64,000 nt of DNA from an uncultured Eubacterium sp. (lineage in GTDB: Bacteria > Bacillota > Clostridia > Oscillospirales > Acutalibacteraceae), in the NCBI GenBank assembly GCA_900539325.1, contig UQCC01000007.1, positions 52,527 to 116,526 on the forward strand, written 5' to 3'. The notes beneath the pieces were generated by a model, which saw nothing but the letters and a program-made list of their open reading frames with translations, was not told the DNA's origin and ran no database searches. Positions 1 through 9,313 of this stretch are shown here, piece after piece. A program made the position numbers and the translations under genes. Within the stretch, counting starts at the first letter, position 1; every line of letters begins with the position of its first letter.

Positions 1-24
1 GAATTTTTTCTTTTCGTCTGCCAT
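1..24 (-). CDS. N-terminus of an unidentified protein, cut by the window edge
   Basis: A minus-strand start codon at 24 is preceded by a good SD (TAAGGAG, about 7 bases upstream) and opens a frame reading MADEKKKF before the window ends. It lies 111 bases downstream of the metallophosphoesterase gene on the same strand and could be a third member of that operon. Eight residues are too few to assign a family. Confidence 0.5.
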
Positions 25-135
25 AAATTTACTCCTTAAAAATTATGTTTTCTATGTAAATAGCGAATTTACTAAATCATTATAACAATTTTTATTCCAA
101 TATGCAACAATTATTTTAGTAAAAACATACAAAAA

Positions 136-1815
136 TTATGAGAACAACAATCCGAGCATAGCGGTGCCCGAAATTGCGTGAATAATAGCGATAACCGCCC
201 ACACGATAAGTGCAACGATGCCGGCAAGTATTGCAAGAAGAAGGATTACAACAAGGATGAGAATAAGGAGCACAAGCGGACCTTTTTTGCTCTTATTAAC
301 GGTATCTTCAAACTTCTTTTGTTCAAAAGCGGAAGCGGGTGCAGGGTTTTGCTCATCATAAATCGGATAAAGCGGAAGAGTTGCCTCGGCATCGCAATAG
401 CCGCTGTTCCAAAGAAGAGGCTCAAAAAGTCCTCTGACCGAAGTTGCACCTTTGAGCACCTTGCCGATTGAAAAATGAATTGTATTCAAAAATGCGTCAA
501 TTACATTAAGAAAGCCGCAGGTAAGCTTGTATTCCCTTGTATCCGGAGTGTACGGAGAATCGCCGCAGTACAGATTTTGAATAAGTTCAAGAATAAAATC
601 AATAACCTTATTGTTTGCAATATCGGCTATATCGGACTTTTTAAGACCGCTTTCTTTTTTACAAAGTCGCCAAATTTTCTTAAAAGTCAACTTGTTAAGG
701 AACTTGCCGACCGGTTTTATTATCCAAGCAAACTTTTTGACGGTTTCGCCCGGTACCGAAAAAGCAGGTGCCATTTCTGCAAGGCGGTCAATATCATAAC
801 CCATTGCCCACAAAACTTCCTTTATCATACCGAAGAAAAAGTTTTTCATATAATCGGGAAAGCTCTTGCCGTCTGTATCAAGTCCGTCAACATTGTCAAC
901 AAAAACAGTGTCAACATCTATCTTTGCGTTTTTCGGGTCAAAGGTAACATTTCTCATTACAGGCGGACAACCGATAAGTGCACCGCAGGTAATATCATAA
1001 AACTTGTTGCCCTTTTTGGTTGTGATATCGCTGATGTCGTGAACATGGGTGTGACCCGTGAGCATACAGGAAAGACCGGCATCCGCAAAGATTTCCCGTG
1101 TTGTTTCGTAATTTCTCTGCATATTTCCGCCGCCGATAATATTATAAAACGGTGACGGTGAAATCATAGGGTGATGGGTCATTGCAATTACAAACTGGTC
1201 GTTCTTTTTTGCATCTTCAAGTTGTTCCATAATCCAAGCCATACAATCATCGGAAAAGCCTGAACCACGCTCGCCCTCCGGCTTGTAATTTGTGTCGTCA
1301 TTGAGTGCAAACAAACGATAACCCGGTGCAAGCTGAACAACATAGCACATAGACTCCTTGTGCACGGCAATAGCCTCATTGGGGCCGAATTCATAATACA
1401 TATCCCACAAATCGTGCCTATCGCCAACGGCAGGGACTTCAACCCTTTCATCGCCCTCACAAGCATAGGCAATGCCGTTGTCCTGATAATCATGGGTAGC
1501 TGTTATAACATAAACCCTCTTGCCTCTTTTTTTGAGGTCACGAAGCATTTCAATAAACTCCTCGTGCGACTGAATTTCGCCGTCGTGAGTGGTATCTCCT
1601 GAAAGAAGAACTATATCTGTTGAAGTGTCCTCACACAGCATATCAAAGGCTCTTTTGATGACAAGAGGACTGTCCTTAATCACCATCTGCGACTTTGATT
1701 CCATCTTGTCATAAGCCTTGCCGTGAGTGCCGAGTTTTGTTGAATAATAATGAACATCAGTAATAAACTGAACCTTAAGCGGCTCGTTATTTGAGCCTAC
1801 AATTTTGTCTGCCAT
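136..1815 (-). CDS. Calcineurin-like metallophosphoesterase with C-terminal membrane segment
   Basis: 559 residues. The metallophosphoesterase core fills about residues 15-300: DVH near residue 20 (metal ligands), GDTTHDGE near 75, HHPMISP near 215 and GHTHVHD near 255. The usual GNHD motif reads ATHD, so the Asn is replaced, which is unusual. The C-terminal half has no recognised domain and ends in a strongly hydrophobic stretch of about 40 residues that should anchor it in the membrane. I chose ATG at 1815 because AAAGGTAAGAAT precedes it at proper spacing; the upstream in-frame TTG lies inside that SD. It follows the glycosidase gene by only 15 bases, so the two are probably co-transcribed. 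Substrate unknown. Confidence 0.85.
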   Translation of the reverse strand: MADKIVGSNNEPLKVQFITDVHYYSTKLGTHGKAYDKMESKSQMVIKDSPLVIKRAFDMLCEDTSTDIVLLSGDTTHDGEIQSHEEFIEMLRDLKKRGKRVYVITATHDYQDNGIAYACEGDERVEVPAVGDRHDLWDMYYEFGPNEAIAVHKESMCYVVQLAPGYRLFALNDDTNYKPEGERGSGFSDDCMAWIMEQLEDAKKNDQFVIAMTHHPMISPSPFYNIIGGGNMQRNYETTREIFADAGLSCMLTGHTHVHDISDITTKKGNKFYDITCGALIGCPPVMRNVTFDPKNAKIDVDTVFVDNVDGLDTDGKSFPDYMKNFFFGMIKEVLWAMGYDIDRLAEMAPAFSVPGETVKKFAWIIKPVGKFLNKLTFKKIWRLCKKESGLKKSDIADIANNKVIDFILELIQNLYCGDSPYTPDTREYKLTCGFLNVIDAFLNTIHFSIGKVLKGATSVRGLFEPLLWNSGYCDAEATLPLYPIYDEQNPAPASAFEQKKFEDTVNKSKKGPLVLLILILVVILLLAILAGIVALIVWAVIAIIHAISGTAMLGLLFS

Positions 1816-1830
1816 ATTCTTACCTTTCAA

Positions 1831-4527
1831 TTACAAAGTTTCAATTTTAAGTATACCCTTATCAACATCTTTGTCAAATGTAAATTCCAATGAACCGCCG
1901 TTACGGAGCTTAAATCCAACTTCTTTTCCGTTAAGGGTAGCCTTGTACGAATTCTTATCACTGAGGGTAACAATCATAGAATATTTTTCGTTGTTGCCGA
2001 AATACTTAAACGAAATCTCGGCACTGTCATCGGTTACATTTTGGTAATCGGTCCATACATCAAGACCTGTTGTAACCGTTCCCGGCTTGTAATAAGCATT
2101 TGCCCAAATGCAAATAGGAGCAGACAAACCGCCGAAGTTGTGGAACCATCCTCCACGGCGGGTTTTGATGCCGAAACATTCATATGTAAAGTAGGTAAAA
2201 TCGGTTTCTTCTCTCCACATTTCAAGTGCACGGTTTGCAATTTCAAACGCAAAATCGGTATCGCCGTTATCGAGCATAGTTTTCCACACAAACCATTGAT
2301 GGCTCATCCATACATTGCCGTTCCAATAGCCGTCGTCAAAATAGTACGAAGCGGACATATCAACAGCCGAAACACCTGCCGCAGACCACATTTCATTTGG
2401 ATTTTTAATGTGAGAAATAAGCTTTTGTTTTCTTTCACCGTCAACCGCACCTGCGATAAGCGGATAAACGCCGTCAAAGCCCTTATCCCAGTTTTCGCCG
2501 TCCTCGGTTTTCATAATATAAGGAGCATTTTTGTCCTTATCGTACATAGTGTAGCCGAAATATCCCGACTCCTCATCCCAAGCGTAATTGTTGAGTGCAT
2601 CTGTTGAGAACTTAATATCCGCATCATAAACGGCAATATCGTCTGTTTTACCGAGATAATCGGCAACCATTTTCATAATCTTGCCTGCACGGATGATTTG
2701 GCTTGTAGAAAGGCAAGGGCAAGAATACTCCTCCGCCTTGTCGGCAATCATCTTGACCTGAGCCGGATAATCGTCCATACCCGAACAAGAATACCAATAA
2801 TCATAGGTTGTAAGAAGTCCGTTATCAAACTTTGCACAGGTTGAATTATGGCTTCTGCCACGCAAAAATTCATAGTACAACTTCATTTTGTTATACAAAA
2901 AGTCAAGTTTTGCCTTGTCATTTGTACGCTTCAAAAGTTCAAGATATTCCACGAACTGAGTCGGCACAAGCGAGCCGTGAAGCAAGAAGCAAAAATCGTC
3001 GTTGTCATCATCGCAAAGATACATATCAAGTGCATATTGGCACAGTTCGTTGCTGAACTCAAGAAGTCCCATACCGATAAAGCCGCTGTCCCAAGTATAA
3101 AAACTGTCCCAACGCTTACCCGGTGTGTGGTGAATAACATTTTCGCCGTGCTTGTAAACAGGATAAACCGTGTTTGTCAACAAGGTTGCACGCAAAATAT
3201 CGGTTGAAAGTGTGTACTTTTCACCGTCTTTGTTGAACTTTGCGGTTTCGCCTGCTGCTTTGCGTTCGTTATAAATTTTTTCGTATTCATCATAGTTCAA
3301 AGGCTCAAAATCCGATTTTGCAACAACCGCATACTCGATATGAGTGCTGTGCGGTTCAATGAAAATCGACTTGATAAGTGTATTTTGGAAGAAACCGTCA
3401 TCCGAAGTCTTACGCTTAAACGAGCCTGAAAAAGTTTCTTTTAAATCGTCATATGTATGGTCGCCGTTTGAAAGACGATTGATAAGTGCATCTTCAAGGC
3501 TTCCGCTGTCGAGTGTGCGGAAACGGGTGTTTGGATTTGAAGTGATAACCTTAAATTTGCAATCGTTATACTTGTAGTCAATGTCAACGGTGTAACCTTT
3601 GCCGTTTTGAGCCGTACTGATTTCAGGTTCAAAATCGTGTTTAATTTCAACAACTTCAAGAGCGTTGCCTTTTTCATATACGGCAACAAAATCAAGTTCA
3701 ACACCTGCACCGCCAAGGCTGACAAGTTCAAGATTTTCCGCAAACGGAAGTTCAATTATTGCAAGTTCGTTGCTGTGAGGCAATACGGTTTCAACACTGT
3801 TAACGCTGAATTTTGCTTCGCCGTCGGTAACGGTCTTGTATCTCAAAGCAACAACAGGGTTGTCAATGCCGTCTGCCGAAAGTTTATAGGCAACCTTATC
3901 CCCTGCTTCGCAACCGAAAGGCTTTAAGCCGAGATAATGAACATGAGCATTATCACATCTGTCGCCCAAGCCATAGCCGAGATAAAATTCCTCGCTCTTG
4001 AACATTCCTCTGAACATACCGTCCGGGGTTTCATTTTCCCACGGTCTGATTTTTGCGTAGGAATATTCGACATATTCATTTGCTTTGATAAGTTTGTAAT
4101 TATCGTTCTTTGCCTTGATGTAATATTCCTTTGAATTCGGAAATTCAAGCGAAGAAAAGAAATTAAGAACCGTGTTTTGCGAAAGGTCGGTATTGTTTAC
4201 AAATTCAATTCTTGCAAGATATGCTTCTTCGTTTATTTTTGAAAAAGACACATCGGCATATACCATATCCTTCCACATAAGCTCATATCTGTAAGAATAA
4301 AACGAATAATCCGTTGCACATTTCCACAAATGATAGCTTGACGGAACAGTTACATTGGGAACAGGAGTTGACGAGTTCCAAATTGTAGGGTGAACGGCAA
4401 AATCAAAGCGAACCGCATCTGCACTTGACTTGCCGTTTTTGTTATCAACTGTGCCCATAATTCTTGAAAGGCCCATATATTTTTTTGAATACGGACCCCA
4501 TATAGGCATAAACGGTTTTTCTGCCAT
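1831..4527 (-). CDS. Glycoside hydrolase with (alpha/alpha)6 fold, GH63/trehalase-like (clan GH-G)
   Basis: 898 residues without signal peptide, so probably intracellular. The N-terminal ~420 residues look beta-rich; the C-terminal half carries features of the (alpha/alpha)6 glucosidase clan: a WDSGF segment near residue 480, long helical repeats, and FDDGYWNGNVWMSHQWF near 760, similar to the YW-G-x-W motif of GH63 and GH37. Catalytic acids were not assigned. It is the first gene of a minus-strand operon with the phosphoesterase. Start ATG has SD AAGGAG. GH63, GH37 or a related unclassified family are all possible; I infer alpha-glucoside hydrolysis only from this clan resemblance. Confidence 0.7.
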   Translation of the reverse strand: MAEKPFMPIWGPYSKKYMGLSRIMGTVDNKNGKSSADAVRFDFAVHPTIWNSSTPVPNVTVPSSYHLWKCATDYSFYSYRYELMWKDMVYADVSFSKINEEAYLARIEFVNNTDLSQNTVLNFFSSLEFPNSKEYYIKAKNDNYKLIKANEYVEYSYAKIRPWENETPDGMFRGMFKSEEFYLGYGLGDRCDNAHVHYLGLKPFGCEAGDKVAYKLSADGIDNPVVALRYKTVTDGEAKFSVNSVETVLPHSNELAIIELPFAENLELVSLGGAGVELDFVAVYEKGNALEVVEIKHDFEPEISTAQNGKGYTVDIDYKYNDCKFKVITSNPNTRFRTLDSGSLEDALINRLSNGDHTYDDLKETFSGSFKRKTSDDGFFQNTLIKSIFIEPHSTHIEYAVVAKSDFEPLNYDEYEKIYNERKAAGETAKFNKDGEKYTLSTDILRATLLTNTVYPVYKHGENVIHHTPGKRWDSFYTWDSGFIGMGLLEFSNELCQYALDMYLCDDDNDDFCFLLHGSLVPTQFVEYLELLKRTNDKAKLDFLYNKMKLYYEFLRGRSHNSTCAKFDNGLLTTYDYWYSCSGMDDYPAQVKMIADKAEEYSCPCLSTSQIIRAGKIMKMVADYLGKTDDIAVYDADIKFSTDALNNYAWDEESGYFGYTMYDKDKNAPYIMKTEDGENWDKGFDGVYPLIAGAVDGERKQKLISHIKNPNEMWSAAGVSAVDMSASYYFDDGYWNGNVWMSHQWFVWKTMLDNGDTDFAFEIANRALEMWREETDFTYFTYECFGIKTRRGGWFHNFGGLSAPICIWANAYYKPGTVTTGLDVWTDYQNVTDDSAEISFKYFGNNEKYSMIVTLSDKNSYKATLNGKEVGFKLRNGGSLEFTFDKDVDKGILKIETL

Positions 4528-4564
4528 TTTTTATCTCCTTGTCAAAAAGTAAAATATCACAAAT

Positions 4565-4593
4565 ATTATGATTGAAAAATGCCGATTTGTCAA
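4565..4593 (-). promoter_or_regulatory. Sigma-A promoter for the glycosidase operon
   Basis: On the minus strand TTGACA (4593-4588) and CATAAT (4570-4565) are separated by exactly 17 bases, about 40 bases upstream of the glycosidase start codon. Confidence 0.75.
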
Positions 4594-4620
4594 TAATATA
4601 GTCTAAATTTTTCATTTTTC

Positions 4621-4638
4621 TTTACCTATTTATCGGTA
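4621..4638. promoter_or_regulatory. Candidate operator-like sequence upstream of the EPS promoter
   Basis: TTTACCTATTTATCGGTA lies 5 bases upstream of the EPS -35. It closely resembles the TTTACC-N7-GGTAAA palindromes in the promoters at 16329-16347 and 23986-24004, but has one extra base in the spacer and its right arm ends GGTATT rather than GGTAAA. Possible shared regulator; it could be chance in AT-rich DNA. Confidence 0.3.
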
Positions 4639-4643
4639 TTTTA

Positions 4644-4672
4644 TTGACAAAATTTATATTTAAAGTTATTAT
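4644..4672 (+). promoter_or_regulatory. Sigma-A promoter for the EPS control operon
   Basis: TTGACA at 4644-4649 and TATTAT at 4667-4672 with 17-base spacing, about 50 bases before the first gene of the operon, whose SD is AAAGGAG. Confidence 0.75.
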
Positions 4673-4722
4673 ACTATATATTATATTGTGGTGTATTATG
4701 CAGCAAGTAAAGGAGATAACAT

Positions 4723-5523
4723 ATGAACATTGACGAAAATGTACGAAAGATACTTGTTTCACTTTTAAGAAAATGGAAAGTAATTGTGGCATTTGCACTT
4801 GTAGGTGCATTGCTCGGATTTTTTTATACAGCAAACTTTACAAAACTGACATACACATCAACCGTTGAATTTCTTGCATATGCGGTAGATACAAAAAGCG
4901 AAATTAAGGGGTCATATACAAATCCCGATGATACAAGAACAAGCAACACAAGCAAAATGAATTACACCACCATGATGCTTAATACATATATTGAGATTAT
5001 GAATACAAACGAATTTGCTTCGACAGTTGCTCAGGAACTTAATAACAGGATAAACTCCAGCTACACGGGAACAAACATAAAAAATGCAATGACCGTTGAA
5101 GCCGTGGAGGGAACGGCAATGTTTTTAATTACCGTAACAACGGAAAGCAACGATTTGTCTTATGAAATTGCTCATCAGCTTGAAACCGAGGTTCCTAATA
5201 TGATGAAGCGTACAAACAACGGTCTTGTAATGGCAAGCGTTGAGGACAAACCGATAAAAGCATCTGCGGCAGGAAGCAAGGGCTATCCTAAAAAATGTGC
5301 CATAGGTGCCGTTGCCGGAATTGTTGTGGCATGTGCATACATCATCCTCAGAAATATGCTTGATATAAAAATTCGCACAAGCGAAGAGCTTATTGAAAAA
5401 TACAACATTCCTGTTCTCGGCAGTATACCTAACTACGAAATTAAAAGTGCTGCAACTGCATCACATACAAAAACAGTCAACGAGCCTTATGTAAGCTCAG
5501 CCGAAAAAGGAGATGAAGAATAA
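4723..5523 (+). CDS. cpsC: Polysaccharide chain-length/kinase-activating membrane adaptor (Wzz family, CpsC/YveK type)
   Basis: 266 residues. A first transmembrane segment at about 22-42, an extracytoplasmic region, and a second transmembrane segment at about 188-208 just after a proline/lysine stretch give the Wzz topology. The cytoplasmic tail contains IPVLGSIP, typical of the segment that docks onto the partner tyrosine kinase. In Gram-positive systems this adaptor activates the separate CpsD kinase and sets polymer length. The stop codon overlaps the kinase start by one base, so the pair is translationally coupled. The symbol is by family analogy. Confidence 0.88.
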   Translation: MNIDENVRKILVSLLRKWKVIVAFALVGALLGFFYTANFTKLTYTSTVEFLAYAVDTKSEIKGSYTNPDDTRTSNTSKMNYTTMMLNTYIEIMNTNEFASTVAQELNNRINSSYTGTNIKNAMTVEAVEGTAMFLITVTTESNDLSYEIAHQLETEVPNMMKRTNNGLVMASVEDKPIKASAAGSKGYPKKCAIGAVAGIVVACAYIILRNMLDIKIRTSEELIEKYNIPVLGSIPNYEIKSAATASHTKTVNEPYVSSAEKGDEE

Positions 5524-6467
5524 TGGCAAGAAAAAGCAACAAAAAATCAACAAGAATCAGCAGCACATCACGCCAGCTCCTTAAAGATATAGAAATGGAC
5601 CCTTCGCTCAAATTCAGAGTTGAAGAAGCGTACAAAAGTGTTAGAACCAACATTATGTTTTCCGTAATGAAAAAAGGCTGTAAAACAATTGTTATTTCTT
5701 CATCTACTCCAAACGAGGGTAAAACAACTACAACCATTAACATAGCCATTGCTCTGTCACAGGCGGACCAAAAAGTTCTTCTTATTGACGGTGACCTTCG
5801 TAAACCTAAAATTCATCACTATTTTTCAGTACCTAATTCACCGGGACTTACAAATTATCTCGGCAGTAAAGTCGGCTCCGGCACAGACAAAAAAACAGAT
5901 TTGTTTTCTTTAATTCACGCTACGGAATTTGAAAATCTTTCCGTACTATGCTCCGGCTCAATTCCGCCTAACCCGGCAGAAATTCTCGGCAGTGAACCGA
6001 TGGCGGAATTTTTGGAGGAAATCGGAGAAGATTTTAACTACATAATTATTGACACACCGCCTATAAATGTTGTATCGGATGCACTCCCTGTTATCAGAGA
6101 AAGTGACGGCGTTGTGCTTGTTGTACGCTCAAACCAGTCAACTCATCCGGAAATTCAGCGTGCCATATCTGCTCTTGAATTTATTGATGCAAAAATCCTC
6201 GGCTTTGTAGTTAATTTTGCAGACAGCAATCGCACAAAATACGGCTATGGCAAATACGGTCGCTATCGTTATGGAAAATATAAAGGCGGTTACGGCTACG
6301 GTTCATACGGCAATTACGGCTCATATAACGGTTATGGCTACGGTTACGAAAGCGGAGGCTACGGCTACGGTTATGGCGGATACGGTTACGGCTACGGTTC
6401 GCAAAACAACTACGCATCATACGGATATGACAGTGCACCGTATGACGCCCGTCAAAACAAAAGATAA
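5523..6467 (+). CDS. cpsD: Bacterial tyrosine kinase (BY-kinase, CpsD/YveL type) with very Tyr/Gly-rich tail
   Basis: 314 residues. Walker A is STPNEGKTTTT near residue 60, Walker A' is VLLIDGDLRKP near 90, Walker B is YIIIDTPP near 175. EEAYKSVRTN near 35 is the conserved oligomerisation segment. From about residue 238 to the end the protein is a low-complexity tail of GY, GYG and KYG units with about 24 tyrosines; most BY-kinases have only a handful. These are the expected autophosphorylation sites. Activated by the upstream adaptor and reversed by the downstream PHP phosphatase, it should regulate exopolysaccharide assembly. No glycosyltransferases follow in this operon, so the polymer locus lies elsewhere. 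Confidence 0.93.
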   Translation: MARKSNKKSTRISSTSRQLLKDIEMDPSLKFRVEEAYKSVRTNIMFSVMKKGCKTIVISSSTPNEGKTTTTINIAIALSQADQKVLLIDGDLRKPKIHHYFSVPNSPGLTNYLGSKVGSGTDKKTDLFSLIHATEFENLSVLCSGSIPPNPAEILGSEPMAEFLEEIGEDFNYIIIDTPPINVVSDALPVIRESDGVVLVVRSNQSTHPEIQRAISALEFIDAKILGFVVNFADSNRTKYGYGKYGRYRYGKYKGGYGYGSYGNYGSYNGYGYGYESGGYGYGYGGYGYGYGSQNNYASYGYDSAPYDARQNKR

Positions 6468-6493
6468 GACGATAATCGGTAAAGGACAGATTT

Positions 6494-7216
6494 ATGATTA
6501 TAGATAATCTTGTGGAAACCCATTGTCACATTATACCGGGAATAGACGACGGCTCACCCGATATTGACACAAGCCTTGCAATGATTGAAAAATTGCAAAG
6601 ACAGGGTGCAAAAAAAATCATACTTACGCCGCACTATTATTCGGATAATATTTCGTTTGATGATTTTTTAAGGCGTCGTGACAAAGCTTTTAACGAACTT
6701 ATGCGTGCACTTCCTAACGGAAGTCCGACATTAATTCCGGCAGCAGAGGTATACATCAGTCAATATCTTTTTAACAATACAAACATCGACGAGCTTAAAA
6801 TAGGCAATTCAAATTACATACTTATTGAACACCCGTTTTCAAGCAGTTTTTCTGAAAATTCATACGACAGACTTATGAATATGTACTGCGATTACGGTGC
6901 AAAGCCTATCCTTGCTCATATAGAAAGATACCCGGCACTTATGGAAGACACCTACAAGTTGGAAGATTACATTGATATGGGATGCCTTACACAGGTTAAC
7001 ATTTCAACATTTTCAGACGCACACAGAAGCGTTAAGAAAAAAATTTTTAAGCTTCTTGACACCGGTCATATCCACCTTATCGGCTCCGACTGCCACAATC
7101 TGACAAGCAGACCGCCGGAATACGAAAACGGAATAAAAGAGATAATCAAAAAAAGCGGGCAGGAAGCTGTTGACACTCTTATAAAAAATGCCAACCTGCT
7201 CACATCGGGAATTTAA
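6494..7216 (+). CDS. cpsB: PHP-family tyrosine-protein phosphatase (CpsB/YwqE type)
   Basis: 240 residues. ETHCHIIPGIDDGS at residues 8-21 is the metal-binding PHP signature of CpsB enzymes, followed by LTPHYY near 48, an Ile-Glu-His-Pro segment near 112, AHIERYP near 138 and GSDCHNL near 195. It dephosphorylates the tyrosine tail of CpsD in this class of manganese-dependent phosphatases. It lies 26 bases after cpsD and ends the operon at a strong terminator. Confidence 0.92.
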   Translation: MIIDNLVETHCHIIPGIDDGSPDIDTSLAMIEKLQRQGAKKIILTPHYYSDNISFDDFLRRRDKAFNELMRALPNGSPTLIPAAEVYISQYLFNNTNIDELKIGNSNYILIEHPFSSSFSENSYDRLMNMYCDYGAKPILAHIERYPALMEDTYKLEDYIDMGCLTQVNISTFSDAHRSVKKKIFKLLDTGHIHLIGSDCHNLTSRPPEYENGIKEIIKKSGQEAVDTLIKNANLLTSGI

Positions 7217-7221
7217 AAACG

Positions 7222-7258
7222 CTTCGGTTTACAATATGTAAGCCGAAGTTTTATTTTT
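7222..7258 (+). terminator. Intrinsic terminator of the EPS control operon
   Basis: A 12-bp stem with a 3-base loop (arms CTTCGGTTTACA and TGTAAGCCGAAG, one G-U pair) is followed directly by TTTTATTTTT. Confidence 0.88.
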
Positions 7259-7292
7259 ACGCTTTAACCAATATAATATATCGGTGATTAAT

Positions 7293-8315
7293 TTGAAAAA
7301 GGCAGCTACATTTTTTCAATCATTCGGCATACTAATACTCCTTGCAATGTTTATTTTGCTTTCGGCAAAAGCAAAATTACAGGCAATAGAAGGAATGAAA
7401 ATGTGTTTAAATATAATTGTACCTTCACTTTTGCCTATACTGATTTTGACAAATACCCTGATAAAAAGTGAATGTTCGACAATATTTGAATTTATATTCA
7501 GACCGCTTGCAAAGTTGTTAAAACTTTCGCCGACGGCTGTTTGTGTTGTATTTTTCGGTCTTATCGGGGGCTACCCTACGGGTGCAATACTGACCGATGA
7601 ACTTTATGAACAAGAGATAATATCCGACACCACCGCAAAGAGATTGCTAAGGTTTAATTTTTGCGGTGGTATTGCTTTTATAATCACGGCGGTAGGCACG
7701 ATAAAACTCGGAAGTACAAAATCCGGAACGATTATTTATCTGACAAATATTCTATCCTCAATGATAATTTGCTTTATTGAAAGCCTGTTTATAAAAGAAA
7801 AGGAATATCAAAATATAAAATTCAAAAAAATGAATTTTTCTGCGGCACTGATAAATTCTGTTGAGGGAAGCGTAAAAAGCATTGCAATAATGTGCGGATA
7901 TATAGTTTTCTTTTCCGCACTGTCCGGTCTGTTTACAATTCCAAGTTTTCTTATGCCGATGATTGAAATAACAAACGGCATATTCGCAAACAATAATTCA
8001 ATACCGTTTGAATACCTATGCTTTTTCTTATGCTTCGGCGGAATATGTATACATTTTCAGCTTTTCGGCATAATCAAAAAAGTAAATATGAGCTACCTTG
8101 ACTTTTTCATTCATAGGCTTGCAGGCGGACTTTTGGCATATTTCCCGGGTAAACTGTACTCAGTTTGCTTTGCACCGAACAAAGAAGTTTTTGCAAACAT
8201 ATCACAGGTGACACCTAAAATAAGTGAAATCAACGGCAGTTTAAGTCTTATGCTTCTTGCAAGCTGTATTGTGATAGTTGTTGACTTAAACAACAAAAAA
8301 TCAAAATTGCTTTAA
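7293..8315 (+). CDS. ylbJ: YlbJ-like sporulation integral membrane protein
   Basis: About 341 residues, strongly hydrophobic with about eight predicted transmembrane segments. The stretch around LIGGYPTGA (near residue 92) and NIIVPSLLPILI (near residue 42) matches the nucleoside-recognition/Gate-like YlbJ family, needed in Bacillus for spore heat resistance. I prefer TTG at 7293 because CGGTGAT lies upstream at suitable spacing, the same arrangement as the next gene; an in-frame GTG at 7284 falls inside that SD. The family assignment is fairly good; the sporulation role is inferred from Bacillus. Confidence 0.75.
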   Translation: MKKAATFFQSFGILILLAMFILLSAKAKLQAIEGMKMCLNIIVPSLLPILILTNTLIKSECSTIFEFIFRPLAKLLKLSPTAVCVVFFGLIGGYPTGAILTDELYEQEIISDTTAKRLLRFNFCGGIAFIITAVGTIKLGSTKSGTIIYLTNILSSMIICFIESLFIKEKEYQNIKFKKMNFSAALINSVEGSVKSIAIMCGYIVFFSALSGLFTIPSFLMPMIEITNGIFANNNSIPFEYLCFFLCFGGICIHFQLFGIIKKVNMSYLDFFIHRLAGGLLAYFPGKLYSVCFAPNKEVFANISQVTPKISEINGSLSLMLLASCIVIVVDLNNKKSKLL

Positions 8316-8335
8316 CCCATACAATATGTTATAGT
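8307..8335 (+). promoter_or_regulatory. Promoter for the nuclease gene
   Basis: TTGCTT at 8307-8312 and TATAGT at 8330-8335 with 17-base spacing. The -35 overlaps the 3' end of the upstream ylbJ-like gene. Confidence 0.55.
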
Positions 8336-8351
8336 ATATTAGGTGATAAAA

Positions 8352-9269
8352 ATGAAAAAGAATTTTGCAAAAATAATATCGTTGATGTTAGCGGTTTTGA
8401 TGCTTACGGCATGCAGTGAATATAAAAGTGCAGAGCAAACCGTTTCCAAAGAAAAAGAAACTGTAACACAGTACACCGAAATTGCTCACAGCGACAGTAT
8501 AGACGATATTCAGCCGTACACATATTACCCTTACACAACAATAAACAACAACATTCCGGAATTTGACAAAACGGACTACACTCAGTCTTTTGAAGAATAC
8601 GGAGAACTTGATTCTCTCGGCAGATGCACATCGTGTATTGCAAACATAGGCACCGACCTTATGCCGACCGAAGAAAGAGACGCAATAGGTTCTGTTAAGC
8701 CGACCGGATGGCACATTGCAAAATACAACAATGTTGACGGCAAATATCTATATAACCGTTGCCATTTAATAGGTTACCAGCTTACAGCAGAAAACGCCAA
8801 TCCGAACAACTTAATTACCGGCACAAGATACCTCAATATTGACGGAATGCTTCCGTTTGAAAACGAAGTTGCCGATTATATCAAAAAGACAAACAACCAT
8901 GTTCTTTACAGAGTAACGCCTATATTCAAGGGCAACGAACTTGTTGCCAGAGGCGTACAAATGGAAGCCTACAGCATTGAGGATAAAGGCGAAGGTGTTA
9001 AGTTTAATGTATATTGCTACAATGTTCAGCCGGATATAGAAATAAATTACGCAACCGGAGAGAGCAGCTACATCGGCACCAAATCAATTTCATCAAACAA
9101 AGATGAAGAAAAGCAAACATATATCGTTAACCTCAACACAAAAAAATTTCATACCGAGGACTGCCCTGCCGTTCAAAAAATCAAGGACGACAACAAAAAG
9201 ACCTACAAAGGATACAGAGAAAACCTCATAAACAACGGATATGAGCCTTGCGGACAATGCAAGCCATAA
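8352..9269 (+). CDS. Secreted lipoprotein DNA/RNA non-specific endonuclease
   Basis: 305 residues. The N-terminus is a lipoprotein signal with lipobox LTAC at residues 18-21, so it is surface-anchored. The nuclease domain (about residues 85-235) contains YNRCHLIGYQL, the variant of the DRGH motif seen in Firmicutes EndA-like nucleases, with the catalytic His, and NLITGTRYLN, which carries the metal-binding Asn. The C-terminal ~50 residues hold FHTEDCP and GYEPCGQCKP, a cysteine-rich module often appended to such enzymes. ATG at 8352 follows AGGTGAT; an upstream in-frame GTG lies inside the SD. Likely role: extracellular nucleic acid degradation or DNA processing. Confidence 0.87.
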   Translation: MKKNFAKIISLMLAVLMLTACSEYKSAEQTVSKEKETVTQYTEIAHSDSIDDIQPYTYYPYTTINNNIPEFDKTDYTQSFEEYGELDSLGRCTSCIANIGTDLMPTEERDAIGSVKPTGWHIAKYNNVDGKYLYNRCHLIGYQLTAENANPNNLITGTRYLNIDGMLPFENEVADYIKKTNNHVLYRVTPIFKGNELVARGVQMEAYSIEDKGEGVKFNVYCYNVQPDIEINYATGESSYIGTKSISSNKDEEKQTYIVNLNTKKFHTEDCPAVQKIKDDNKKTYKGYRENLINNGYEPCGQCKP

Positions 9270-9313
9270 ATCATCACAATTTATAAACAGTTAATCAAAT
9301 CTTAATTAAATAT

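Noticed and set aside
6211..6507. Two additional reading frames (both strands) over the kinase tail
   Set aside because: They are low-complexity shadows of the GY-repeat coding sequence; the kinase frame is clear and continuous.
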